Shown here: piece by piece, positions 1 to 7,951 of the stretch
Numbering within the stretch: position 1 is the first letter of the stretch
Layout of the letters: each line of letters opens with the position of its first letter
Source: Elainella sp. Prado103
GTDB taxonomy: Bacteria > Cyanobacteriota > Cyanobacteriia > Elainellales > Elainellaceae
Length of the DNA stretch: 54,815 nucleotides
Assembly: GCA_025454395.1 (NCBI GenBank)
Contig: JALOOM010000059.1
Span: forward strand, 1-54,815
Direction of reading: 5' to 3'
Program-made: the position numbers and the translations under genes
Notes under the pieces: generated by a model
What the model was told of the DNA's origin: nothing
The model's database searches: none
Seen by the model: only the letters and a program-made list of their open reading frames with translations

Positions 1-104
1 TTTTGAGTGGCTTTGTGGGGGCAGGGTTGATGTTTGCAGGGATTACCGATACCTGTGGGTTAGCAATGCTACTCGCCAAAATGCCGTGGAACCAATTGAG
101 ATGA
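1..104 (+). CDS. C-terminal end of a DUF2892 (YgaP-like) membrane protein, partial
   Basis: Only the last 33 codons are in the window, read from base 3 to a TGA at 102-104. The visible peptide has a glycine-rich hydrophobic stretch and ends [13 protein letters not shown]. This resembles the C-terminal transmembrane hairpin of DUF2892 proteins, which often follow a rhodanese domain, as in YgaP. That family pairing fits the sulfur-type TauE/SafE permease that follows 78 bp downstream. The N-terminal part, including any rhodanese domain, lies outside the window, so the full architecture is inferred. Confidence 0.6.
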   Translation, partial: LSGFVGAGLMFAGITDTCGLAMLLAKMPWNQLR

Positions 105-182
105 ATTGAGATGAGTTTAAAAATATTATTCAGAATGCCCGCGCCAATAGAATTGCTGATTCCAGCAACGAGGAAATGAGCC

Positions 183-959
183 ATGCTAACAGCCTTGGTG
201 GGGCATTGGCTGGCGGTCTTAATGGGTGTCAGCTTGGGGTTGATGGGTGGTGGTGGATCGATTTTGGCCGCCCCTGTGCTGATCTATATTATGTCAGTAC
301 CCGCGAAGTCAGCGTTTGCCATGACTCTGGTGATTGTGGGGTTTGTCAGTTTAATTGGCGCAATTCCGCACTGGCAGCAAGGCCACATCAACCTCAAGAT
401 CGTCGCTTTATTTTCGCCCGCAGCCATGTTGGGTGCCTATGTAGGGGCTCGGTTGACAGCACTGCCCTGGATTACGTCAACGGTACAGCTCGTGACTTTT
501 GGGGGCATGATGTTCGTGGCTTCTGTCATGATGATCCGCAAAGCGAACGGGCAACCAGAATGCTGTGATCCGGTGGGTTACTCTGTAAAACGATCGCGGA
601 TCCCCAAAGGGGTAATGATTGCTCTCGAAGGATTGATCGTAGGCGTATTGACAGGTTTTGTCGGCATTGGGGGCGGTTTTCTGGTGATTCCAGCCTTGGT
701 GATTTTGGGCAAAACCCCGATGAAAGAAGCCGTTGGCACTTCTTTGATCATCTTAGCTCTCAAATCAATCACGGGTTTTGCCGGTTACTGGGGGCATGTC
801 TGGATCGACTGGGTTTTGCTCACCTCCTTTACGATGGCAGCGACTATTGGGATTTTGCTCGGTAGTTATCTGAGCCAATGGGTGAGTGCCAAACAGCTTG
901 AGCAAGGATTTGGGTACTTCGTTCTGGTGGTCGCAATTTTTGTGTTGATTCGGCGTTAG
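183..959 (+). CDS. TauE/SafE-family permease (putative sulfite/organosulfur exporter)
   Basis: A 258-aa polytopic inner-membrane protein. It has two homologous halves, each carrying a glycine-rich signature: GLMGGGGSILAAP near residue 20 and GFVGIGGGFLVIPAL near residue 160. This internal duplication is diagnostic of the TauE/SafE family (DUF81). Family members move sulfite, sulfonates or other small anions; the substrate cannot be read from sequence. The ATG at 183 has a GAGGAAA ribosome-binding site just upstream, and full length matches the family (about 250-270 aa). The preceding DUF2892 gene suggests a small sulfur-handling operon. Confidence 0.85.
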   Translation: MLTALVGHWLAVLMGVSLGLMGGGGSILAAPVLIYIMSVPAKSAFAMTLVIVGFVSLIGAIPHWQQGHINLKIVALFSPAAMLGAYVGARLTALPWITSTVQLVTFGGMMFVASVMMIRKANGQPECCDPVGYSVKRSRIPKGVMIALEGLIVGVLTGFVGIGGGFLVIPALVILGKTPMKEAVGTSLIILALKSITGFAGYWGHVWIDWVLLTSFTMAATIGILLGSYLSQWVSAKQLEQGFGYFVLVVAIFVLIRR

Positions 960-1321
960 CAGCATTGCTGAATGGCAGTGTCATTTTCTTCCGATTGCTC
1001 TCATCTTCAGCCTTTCTCCTTGGCGAAAAGGTTGCTAGAGCCCGGTTTCCTAAGTCTGTAGGAGTGGAGCGGGTGGAGCGACAATGTGCCTCTCAGGCAG
1101 GAATGTGGTTGGATCTATCTCGACTTGTGGGCTGAGGATAAGCAACCAGGGATAAAAGTGCTTTGGCCATTTTTCGGCCAGTGAAGTACCCTTAACAGAT
1201 GGAAGTTTGCCGCTAGAATCCATCGTGATTCGGGCATGAAATCTACCCTTTGCTTCGACCAGCTCTGGGTATTTATCCGTCTGTATTGGGTCTGTATTGG
1301 GTCTGTATAAGGAACAGCTTC
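960..1321. other. Intergenic region with short tandem repeat before the XRE gene
   Basis: No convincing gene was seen here. Just before the next start codon an 11-bp unit, GTCTGTATTGG, occurs twice in a row at 1279-1300, and a third diverged copy (1301-1311) merges into the AAGGA ribosome-binding site. The duplication therefore sits in the leader of the next gene. Confidence 0.5.
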
Positions 1322-2782
1322 ATGCCACGCCGGAAAAAATCCCCAACCCCATCTGCTGTTGTCGAGGATCAGACAACTGAGCAGTCTGCGGCTGTCAAAA
1401 ATCGGAGTTTGACCGATCGACTTGACCGGGAAGGATCGTCTGAGGTGGGGCAAGCGATCATGCCGATCGATCGACCGCAAACGAGTCCCGATCTGTTTAG
1501 TGACAGTGAAACAACCCGCCTAGCCTCGGTTTTGCCCATCTGGGAAGCGAGTAATGTGCTAGCGCAGAATGTCAATCTCCCCTGGATTGTTGATCCCCAG
1601 GGCCGGCTCTGTTATGCCAAGGATATTGGTGATGGGAAAGGCGCAGTCCACTTCTGGGTGACGGAGAATGTCGAAGATGAATATCCGGCAGCATTAGCGG
1701 GAGCTGCTGCGCTGGCAGTCGTTGAGTCATTCGATATCCGGGCAGCCTGTATGCATCTGATCTATGCTGCCCATGCTGCCCAATTAGACAAGCCTTGGGA
1801 GCAGGAGCTGGTGATTGATGATCGCCAGCTAGAAGCCTACTTGGGTTTGAAAAAGCGTACTGATAAAAACCGGCAAGCCAAACTAGCCCTGATTGAAGAA
1901 TTAGTGAAGCAACCTTGTAAAATCACTACTTTTATTTCTTGGGCTGCTCCTGGTAAAAAACAGTTAACGATCGAAGAAGGGCGACTCTGGCATCTGTTGG
2001 GCACTCGTTATCACTATCAGCAGGATATTCATGGCAACAAAGAGCTAATTGGCATTACCTTTATTGTTAAAGCTGGGTTATGGGCCAAATATTTCTTGAA
2101 TGAGGATGGGCGTAAAACCAAGGCATTCAACCAATATGGTATGTTGCCACGAACTCTGCTCGAAAGTGTGATGAGCATCTGGCAGCACCACCCAGGTGCC
2201 GCACGGCTGATGGTTTGGTTGCTGTTTAAAACTCAATTCAGTCGCAGTCAGCCACTCAATGTGCAGGCTCTCATGGAAATTGCCTATGGTGAACAAAAGA
2301 TTGAACAAGCGAAGAAGAATAGTGAGTTACGGAAGAAATTAGCCAATACCTGGGATGATGATCTCTTAACCCTACATGAACGGGGTTGGAAATTGCGATT
2401 TGATGATGAAACCTATCCGATCGAAATTCGTCCGGCTGGCTTTGGACGAGATAACTTACAGCGGCCGCGGGGTTTTTTCGATCGGTTGTTGGCGGCCCGG
2501 ATGTGGATTACACCGGAAGATGCCTTGGTGAATGAAGTTGCTGCTTTGAAAGAACCCGATGCCGAAACCAGTCAACAACTGGTAGCAAGCCAGCCGGATC
2601 TGATGCTAACCGGGGCTCAAGTGAGAGCGCTTCGAACTGCAAGGGGTTGGAGTCAACGCAAACTGTCTGCCCTTTCGGGGCTGAGTCAGGGTTTGATCTC
2701 ATTGATTGAAAATAATGAACGGAGTATCAGCGCTGAAAATGAGGCGATTCTCCGTCAGACCTTTCAGGCGAATTCGGCTTGA
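1322..2782 (+). CDS. Large XRE-type helix-turn-helix protein of unknown role
   Basis: The ATG at 1322 is preceded by AAGGA. An upstream non-ATG extension would read through the tandem-repeat leader and is not favoured. The 486-aa product has a basic N-terminus (MPRRKKS), then about 300 residues without a family I can name, with mixed helices and a WIVDPQGRLCYAKD stretch. A clear C-terminal XRE helix-turn-helix lies at residues about 430-482 (RTARGWSQRKLSALSG, SLIENNERSIS). It should bind DNA. The central part vaguely recalls winged-helix replication or partition proteins, but that is a guess. It runs convergently towards egtD and stands alone as a transcription unit. Confidence 0.7.
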   Translation: MPRRKKSPTPSAVVEDQTTEQSAAVKNRSLTDRLDREGSSEVGQAIMPIDRPQTSPDLFSDSETTRLASVLPIWEASNVLAQNVNLPWIVDPQGRLCYAKDIGDGKGAVHFWVTENVEDEYPAALAGAAALAVVESFDIRAACMHLIYAAHAAQLDKPWEQELVIDDRQLEAYLGLKKRTDKNRQAKLALIEELVKQPCKITTFISWAAPGKKQLTIEEGRLWHLLGTRYHYQQDIHGNKELIGITFIVKAGLWAKYFLNEDGRKTKAFNQYGMLPRTLLESVMSIWQHHPGAARLMVWLLFKTQFSRSQPLNVQALMEIAYGEQKIEQAKKNSELRKKLANTWDDDLLTLHERGWKLRFDDETYPIEIRPAGFGRDNLQRPRGFFDRLLAARMWITPEDALVNEVAALKEPDAETSQQLVASQPDLMLTGAQVRALRTARGWSQRKLSALSGLSQGLISLIENNERSISAENEAILRQTFQANSA

Positions 2783-2853
2783 TTGGGAGAGAACGATCGA
2801 TGCTGACTACTGGATCGCTAAATGCTCTCAGAGGAAACTCATCACGAGAGCTA

Positions 2854-3909
2854 TTAAGAACTTTGACTGGAAGAATGGTGACTGGAAGAATGGTGACTGG
2901 AAGAATGGTGACTGGAATATTCAGGAATCGACAACAGATGGAGACTGAATAGCCGATCGGGATCAACCCAAACCTGTTGCGTCTCAAAGCCAGCTTGGGC
3001 AGCCAACATCTGGAATTGGGAAACGCTATACTTGTAAGAGTACTCAGTGCGTAGTAATTCTCCTTGAGCAAACGGAATGGCAATGCCTTGGAGATGCACG
3101 GTTTGATGAGTGTAACTGACGATATACATCTCAATCCGAGCGTTAGATGAATTATAGAAAGCACGGTAGCCGAACTGATCTAAGTTAAAGTCAGCTCCTA
3201 ATTCCCGGTTGATTCGAGTCAGTAAATTTAAGGCAAAGGCAGCAGAAATGCCTTGCGGATCATCATAGGCTGGTTCCAGGATCGCGGCACTTTTCTGCAA
3301 ATCTACCCCGATTAAGAGATGACTCCCTGCTCCCAGTAGGTGGGCTGCATTGTGCAGGAACTGTACGGCTTCATGGGGCTCTAGATTGCCGATCGAGGAA
3401 CCGGGGAAGAATCCGACTCGATGCTGGTGTTGTAAGGCTGTGATCTCTGACAGATCAAGGGGTTGGGTATAGTCGGCACAAATTGCGATCGTCGCCAAGC
3501 CGGGATAATGGGTCGCCAAACTAGAGCAAGAGTCCCAAAGATGTTGCTTTGAGATATCGAGTGCAACATAGGTTGGATGGTTTTGGATTGGATCGATTTG
3601 GTCTAATAGAACTCGGATCTTCTGGCTACTACCACTGCCAAACTCGATCAACATACTGTTTTCCAAATATTGAGCGATCGTTTTAGCGTAGGTTTTGAGG
3701 AGGCTCATCTCCGTGCGGGTGAGATAATACTCTTCCAACGTACAGATAGCATCAAATAACTCAGCCCCACGCTTGTCGTAGAGAAACTTGGGAGAGATCG
3801 CTTTCTGCGGCTGACTTAAGCCCTGAAGCACCTCAGAGCGAAAATCATCCAATGGTGGATGCAGATCGTAAAACTGAATTTGAGTAGGATGACTTAGCGT
3901 AGAATTCAT
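2854..3909 (-). CDS. egtD: L-histidine N(alpha)-methyltransferase, ergothioneine biosynthesis
   Basis: A 351-aa cytosolic SAM-dependent methyltransferase that converts histidine to hercynine (trimethylhistidine), the first step of ergothioneine synthesis. The family pattern is clear: SPKFLYDKRGAELFD and the EEYYLTRTE segment at residues 39-67, the SAM loop IEFGSGSSQKIRVLLD near 88-103, ALDIS near 116, FFPGSSIGN near 167-175, and RIEMYIVS towards the end. The ATG at 3909 fits the usual N-terminus. The last 20 residues are an unusual Ser/His tail of repeated HHSSS units, encoded by a 15-bp tandem repeat, beyond the normal family end. egtB lies upstream on the same strand with a 255-bp gap. No egtA, egtC or egtE gene is present nearby. 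Confidence 0.93.
   Translation of the reverse strand: MNSTLSHPTQIQFYDLHPPLDDFRSEVLQGLSQPQKAISPKFLYDKRGAELFDAICTLEEYYLTRTEMSLLKTYAKTIAQYLENSMLIEFGSGSSQKIRVLLDQIDPIQNHPTYVALDISKQHLWDSCSSLATHYPGLATIAICADYTQPLDLSEITALQHQHRVGFFPGSSIGNLEPHEAVQFLHNAAHLLGAGSHLLIGVDLQKSAAILEPAYDDPQGISAAFALNLLTRINRELGADFNLDQFGYRAFYNSSNARIEMYIVSYTHQTVHLQGIAIPFAQGELLRTEYSYKYSVSQFQMLAAQAGFETQQVWVDPDRLFSLHLLSIPEYSSHHSSSHHSSSHHSSSQSS
2865..2920. repeat. 15-bp tandem repeat encoding the EgtD C-terminal tail
   Basis: The unit GACTGGAAGAATGGT is present three times perfectly (2865-2879, 2880-2894, 2895-2909), followed by a partial copy. Read on the minus strand in the egtD frame it gives repeated HHSSS pentapeptides. The array could change copy number without shifting frame. 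Confidence 0.9.
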
Positions 3910-4093
3910 GAATTTTTCGGGGTATTTGTGCGGGGTATAAACCGGGTTGTGACGGATAAGGAGGAAAGATCACGGTAAGAATCACTATGGGAGATCATGA
4001 CATTCATAGTAATTTATGTATCATACGCAGCATCATCCATGGCAATAGACCCAGCAGAACTTAAATTGGGCTGGAGGGATGAACCCATTACAT

Positions 4094-4155
4094 AGGATTG
4101 CTGGTTACACAGGATTGCCGGTTACACAGAATTGCTGGTTACACAGAATTGCTGC
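4094..4155. repeat. 17-bp tandem repeat between egtB and egtD
   Basis: A 17-bp unit of the form AGRATTGCYGGTTACAC is repeated at 4094-4110, 4111-4127 and 4128-4144, and a fourth, partial copy runs to 4155. It lies ten bases beyond the stop codon of egtB and upstream of egtD. It is not clearly palindromic, so I do not call it a terminator. Confidence 0.85.
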
Positions 4156-4164
4156 GTCGATCGA

Positions 4165-5430
4165 TTATCGAGCCAACCGAATTCCTGTGAATTGCCAACG
4201 GGCAGATGGGGGGAAGAAATTGCGATAGGTCTTCCGGAGATGGCTAGCCGCAGTGACACAAGATCCACCGCGTAACACCATTTGATTACACATAAATTTA
4301 CCGTTATACTCTCCAACCGCTCCGGTTGCGGGCTGAAATCCAGGATAGGGTAGATAAGCACTCTGAGTCCATTCCCAGACATCACCGAAGAGTTGATCGG
4401 GACGAGTCAGACCAGCGGCTGGACAAGGATGCCAGTGTCCACTGTCTAGTAAATTACCTTGCAAGGGAATGGGAGTAGCTGCCACTTCCCATTCTGCCTC
4501 GGTCGGTAATCGTTTGCCTGCCCAACGGGCGTAAGCCTCTGCCTCATAGAAGCTCACATGACAGACTGGTTCATGCAGGTTAAGGGGATACAGACCAGAC
4601 AAGGTCATTATCCACCAATTTCCCTCTATTTGCTCCCAATATAAGGGAGCCTGCCACTGCTGAGCCTGGACTGTCATCCAACCTTCGGATAGCCAATATT
4701 CTGGTTGAGCATAGCCCCCTGCCTGGATAAACTCTAGATATTCTCCATTGGTGACTAAGCGCGATGCCAGATAGTAGTCTTGGAGATATACCGAATGTTG
4801 GGGGCTTTCGTTATCAAAAGCGAATTCTCCACCTGTATACCCCAGCGTGTAAAGCCCGCCCGGATAGTCTAGCCACTGTTCCTGACTGGGCAGCGTTGCT
4901 TGGGGAGCAACCAGTTCGGATCGATAGGCAGGACGCAATGGATTGATTGAGAAAATATGTTTGATGTCAGTGAGCAAAAGTTCTTGATGCTGTTGCTCAT
5001 GGTGTAACCCCAGGAGAATGAGAGCCTCGATCGCCGGTGCTGGGGACTGTTTCAACAACGCCTGCATGGCATCATCCACGTAAGCTCGATAACGGTAGAC
5101 TTCTTCGACGGTGGGGCGGGAGAGCAAACCGCGTTGCGGACGAGGATGCCGATTGCCGACGGCTTCATAGTATGAATTGAATAAATAACCAAACTGGGGG
5201 TGAAACACCTGATATCCTGGCAAATAGGGAGAGAGCAAAAATGTCTCAAAGAACCAGGTTGTATGTGCCAAATGCCATTTTGGTGGACTGACATCAGGCA
5301 TACTTTGGATTACATAATCTTCAGTTGCCAGTGGGTAGCAGAGAAAATGACTGAGTTGACGCACCTGCTGATAGCGATCACTCAAATCAATTCCGGTGAG
5401 AATGGGTGAGATTACAGTTGGAGGATTCAT
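4165..5430 (-). CDS. egtB: Ergothioneine biosynthesis sulfoxide synthase EgtB-type, non-heme iron enzyme
   Basis: A 421-aa enzyme that uses iron and oxygen to join a cysteine-type thiol to hercynine. It has an N-terminal DinB-like domain with the metal-binding elements HLAHTTWF (about 53-60) and HEQQHQE (144-150), and a C-terminal formylglycine-generating-enzyme/sulfatase-modifying fold (WAGKRLPTEAEWE, VWEWTQSAY, LRGGSC, TYRNFF). I start at the ATG at 5430 rather than a TTG 72 bp upstream. The extra residues from the TTG resemble the tail of a decayed short-chain dehydrogenase, not EgtB. No strong Shine-Dalgarno sequence is visible. The thiol donor (gamma-glutamylcysteine or cysteine) cannot be decided from sequence. 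Confidence 0.92.
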   Translation of the reverse strand: MNPPTVISPILTGIDLSDRYQQVRQLSHFLCYPLATEDYVIQSMPDVSPPKWHLAHTTWFFETFLLSPYLPGYQVFHPQFGYLFNSYYEAVGNRHPRPQRGLLSRPTVEEVYRYRAYVDDAMQALLKQSPAPAIEALILLGLHHEQQHQELLLTDIKHIFSINPLRPAYRSELVAPQATLPSQEQWLDYPGGLYTLGYTGGEFAFDNESPQHSVYLQDYYLASRLVTNGEYLEFIQAGGYAQPEYWLSEGWMTVQAQQWQAPLYWEQIEGNWWIMTLSGLYPLNLHEPVCHVSFYEAEAYARWAGKRLPTEAEWEVAATPIPLQGNLLDSGHWHPCPAAGLTRPDQLFGDVWEWTQSAYLPYPGFQPATGAVGEYNGKFMCNQMVLRGGSCVTAASHLRKTYRNFFPPSARWQFTGIRLAR

Positions 5431-5729
5431 GAAGGGTGGATTGTCTGGACAAAATGGATAAGGGAGGACAATGAGAGTAGTGACATCATCCGGTGATCCC
5501 AAATGCCCTCAGGGAATGTGGCACAAAGGGCTGAGCCGCAAAAAACTCCTTAAAAAACTCCTTGTAAGTCAACATTCATGACTATATCATAATCATAATC
5601 CCTCTCTGTCACCTCCCAAAGTAGAGCATGTTTTTTGAGGTCAACGTTGTTCACGAAAATGTCAAGCTGACTCAAACGAGCAATGCTTTCTGCAATCAAT
5701 GAGTGGATCTCAGCCAGTCTGGACGACTC
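5431..5729 (-). pseudogene. Decayed short-chain dehydrogenase/reductase (SDR) fragment
   Basis: In one minus-strand frame the DNA encodes RLSQLDIFVNNVDLKKHALL and then MNVDLQGVF before a stop. This matches the classical SDR core (LDILVNNAG, then NLKGVF). A tandem duplication of 12 bp (AAGGAGTTTTTT, plus-strand 5540-5563) creates the stop. After it, FFAAQPFVPHSL continues the SDR reading in another frame, followed by GSPDDVTTLIVL in yet another frame, which looks like the SDR C-terminal region (GSPEDVA-type). The N-terminal cofactor motif and the catalytic Tyr-Lys segment are missing. I read this as a dead gene with an internal deletion abutting egtB. Confidence 0.65.
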
Positions 5730-6012
5730 ATTAGCGATCGGCAGAGTGATGACTGGTTTTGCGGAAGTCGCTCAAATTTGCTGAGGTTATCTGGTCTGAG
5801 ATGAAATATCCTCCTCCTGTTCGCAAGCTCAGCCGAATTCTCAGATACTTGATCCAACGACGTTGATGAAAGTGACAGCCGTCCTTAGCTGTGAGATTGG
5901 GTTGATCGGTGCTTGTCCAACGTCCTGCAGCAGGAGTGAAGGCACTAGAATTTATCTCCAAACAGGCAAGAGATTTGGTATGAAATGCTCACCAAGAAGC
6001 CAGACAACCCTC
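5730..6012. other. Intergenic region, no gene recognised
   Basis: Short open frames exist on both strands but none has a recognisable product or a convincing ribosome-binding site. It may hold further remnants of the neighbouring pseudogene. Nothing else was seen. Confidence 0.4.
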
Positions 6013-7890
6013 TCATCGAACGATGATTTCTTTGATCATTCCTTTTTCTAAGACAATGACTTGGTTGGCTTGTTGAAGAATAGCCTCGCGATGGGAGACG
6101 ATCAAACAGGTCGGCTGCCAGTGGGATGCTTCTCCCTGCGGCAATTGCCTGATCCTCAGGAGTCGTGACCACAATCGCTGTTCGGTTTCTACATCTAAAG
6201 CACTCGATAGGTCATCCAAAACCAGTAATTCGGGTTGGCGAACAAACATGCGAACTGCGGCTGATCGCTGTTGCTGCCCGCCAGAAAGCCGCACCCCTTT
6301 TGTGCCAATCACTGTGTCTAATCCATCGGGCATGGCGGTAATATCAGCCTCGATCACGCCTAACTGGATTGCTCGCCTCAAGGTAGATTCATCAATCTCC
6401 AGGCCTAGCAGCAAGTTTTCCCGCAAGGTGTGGCTGAAAAGTTGAGGCGTTTGGGGGGTGTAGGCGGATCGCGGAGGCACAAAGAATCGATCGGGATAGA
6501 TAACCCTTTGGTGATTCCAGGTAATACTGCCTGATCGAGCTGGTAGCAAGCCAAGTAATACCCGTAACAGCGTGGTTTTACCAGATCCAACTCGGCCCGT
6601 AATCACAGTCAGGCTGCCCTGAGTGAGTGTGAAACTGATATTGAAAATGCCCTGATCGCTGTCAGGATACTGGTAAGTGAGATGGTCAACCGTGAGGTAC
6701 TGGAGGGGGAGTGAAGGAACTGGCAGAGGGTGGGTCGGTAGAGGAGGAGTTTGACTGTGTAGATTAGGTGAATATAAATTAGGTAAATGTAAATTGAACC
6801 AGTGTAAATTAGGTAAATTTAGATTAGGCAAATATAGTGGAGCTGGGACAACCAAGGGATGGGGCTCAAGCGCTGATTCGATCGAAGGATTGGGCAAGGA
6901 GTGAGGAGAGAGAGGCAGGAGCTCGGACAAGCGTTCAAAGGTGACTGCGGTTTGTTGGATGGCAGCTACAAATGTACCTAAGAATGCTAAAAAATCCGTG
7001 ACAAAAGTAAGATAATAGACAAACAGGGTCAGCTCTCCTACCGTTAGTCCAGTGTCGCCTCTAGCGACCCCAAGGGCAACCATAAAGAGAATGAACCCGA
7101 TCCCTAAATTGACCAAATTTTCTAACCCAGCATTTAAGGCTGAACTAAATACCTGATCCCGTACCATTAAACGACGACGCTGATCATTCCGCAGGCGAAA
7201 CTGCTCGATGATGCTGGATTCTGCCCCTGCCACCTGAATAGCTTGAATGGTACTAAACATTTCGATGATCAGCCCGGTAACCTGCTGCGTGGCGTAACGG
7301 CTAGTCCGTCGATAGTGCATAATCCGTCCTTCGGCCCAATGTAAGAGGAGAATGATCAAGAGAATGGGTAAAAATGCAAATAAAGTCAAAACCAGGCTAA
7401 TTCTAGATAGGATCAATAATGAAACAAGCGCGAATAATCCGGCTGCAAAAATCTCATTGGTGCCAACTACAACATCCTCGATCTGAGCGACATCATCTCT
7501 AAAGTAGCTCATGATTTCACCAGGCGAGAGTGTTTGACCACTGGTGGATCTAAACGCTTCAGCACCTGGGCGTTCCAATATTGTTGCTAGCAAATTGCGC
7601 TGTATCAGAGAACTAATCGTAAAACGATGTTGAGTTTTGGTAATTCGGCCGGCAAAAATTGCTGCGATCCTGGCCAGCCCAATGAATAATAGTAGGACAA
7701 CCAAAGTTAGTGGGGAAAAATTGAGTTGTGATCGATGGGTTAAAGTGTCAAAAAATTCTTGAATGACTAATCCGGGCAAGAGCGGTAATCCCATAATGAA
7801 TAGCCACAGTAGGCTATCAAATAGATATAATCTGGGCGCATAGCTTAGTATGCTCCATAGGAGATGCCAAGTCGAGGAATTGATTTTCAT
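6013..7890 (-). CDS. ABC exporter half-transporter, degenerate-site subunit
   Basis: A 625-aa fused membrane plus ATPase protein. An N-terminal six-helix exporter domain spans about residues 1-320, then an unusual Pro/Asn/Leu linker, then an ATPase domain. The latter has Walker A GRVGSGKTT near 432, signature LSGGQQQR near 534 and Walker B LLVLDDLSSALD near 553. The usual catalytic Glu after Walker B is Asp here, as in the degenerate subunit of heterodimeric exporters. Its partner is the gene 61 bp upstream. The linker (residues about 352-377) consists of five pentapeptide repeats from a 15-bp DNA repeat. Its place at the end of an iron-siderophore block suggests siderophore export or trafficking, but the substrate is unknown. 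Confidence 0.85.
   Translation of the reverse strand: MKINSSTWHLLWSILSYAPRLYLFDSLLWLFIMGLPLLPGLVIQEFFDTLTHRSQLNFSPLTLVVLLLFIGLARIAAIFAGRITKTQHRFTISSLIQRNLLATILERPGAEAFRSTSGQTLSPGEIMSYFRDDVAQIEDVVVGTNEIFAAGLFALVSLLILSRISLVLTLFAFLPILLIILLLHWAEGRIMHYRRTSRYATQQVTGLIIEMFSTIQAIQVAGAESSIIEQFRLRNDQRRRLMVRDQVFSSALNAGLENLVNLGIGFILFMVALGVARGDTGLTVGELTLFVYYLTFVTDFLAFLGTFVAAIQQTAVTFERLSELLPLSPHSLPNPSIESALEPHPLVVPAPLYLPNLNLPNLHWFNLHLPNLYSPNLHSQTPPLPTHPLPVPSLPLQYLTVDHLTYQYPDSDQGIFNISFTLTQGSLTVITGRVGSGKTTLLRVLLGLLPARSGSITWNHQRVIYPDRFFVPPRSAYTPQTPQLFSHTLRENLLLGLEIDESTLRRAIQLGVIEADITAMPDGLDTVIGTKGVRLSGGQQQRSAAVRMFVRQPELLVLDDLSSALDVETEQRLWSRLLRIRQLPQGEASHWQPTCLIVSHREAILQQANQVIVLEKGMIKEIIVR
6760..6834. repeat. 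In-frame 15-bp repeat in the ABC exporter linker
   Basis: Five consecutive 15-bp units of the type TAAATTAGGTAAATG (6760-6774, 6775-6789, 6790-6804, 6805-6819, 6820-6834) encode pentapeptides such as LYLPN, LNLPN and LHLPN on the minus strand. They lengthen the loop between the membrane and ATPase domains. Confidence 0.9.
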
Positions 7891-7951
7891 TGGATATTCA
7901 AATTTTATAAACTTACATATTTTATATTTAATATTTTTAGCATGTCCAACT

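Noticed and set aside
2865-2920. Short direct repeats as a CRISPR array
   Set aside because: Units are contiguous without spacers and are in frame within egtD. The same applies to the other tandem arrays.
5431-5502. TTG-initiated N-terminal extension of EgtB
   Set aside because: The extra residues resemble an SDR C-terminal segment, and the ATG at 5430 gives the normal EgtB N-terminus.
5731-5961. 76-codon minus-strand open frame near the SDR pseudogene
   Set aside because: No similarity recognised and it lies in apparently degraded DNA.
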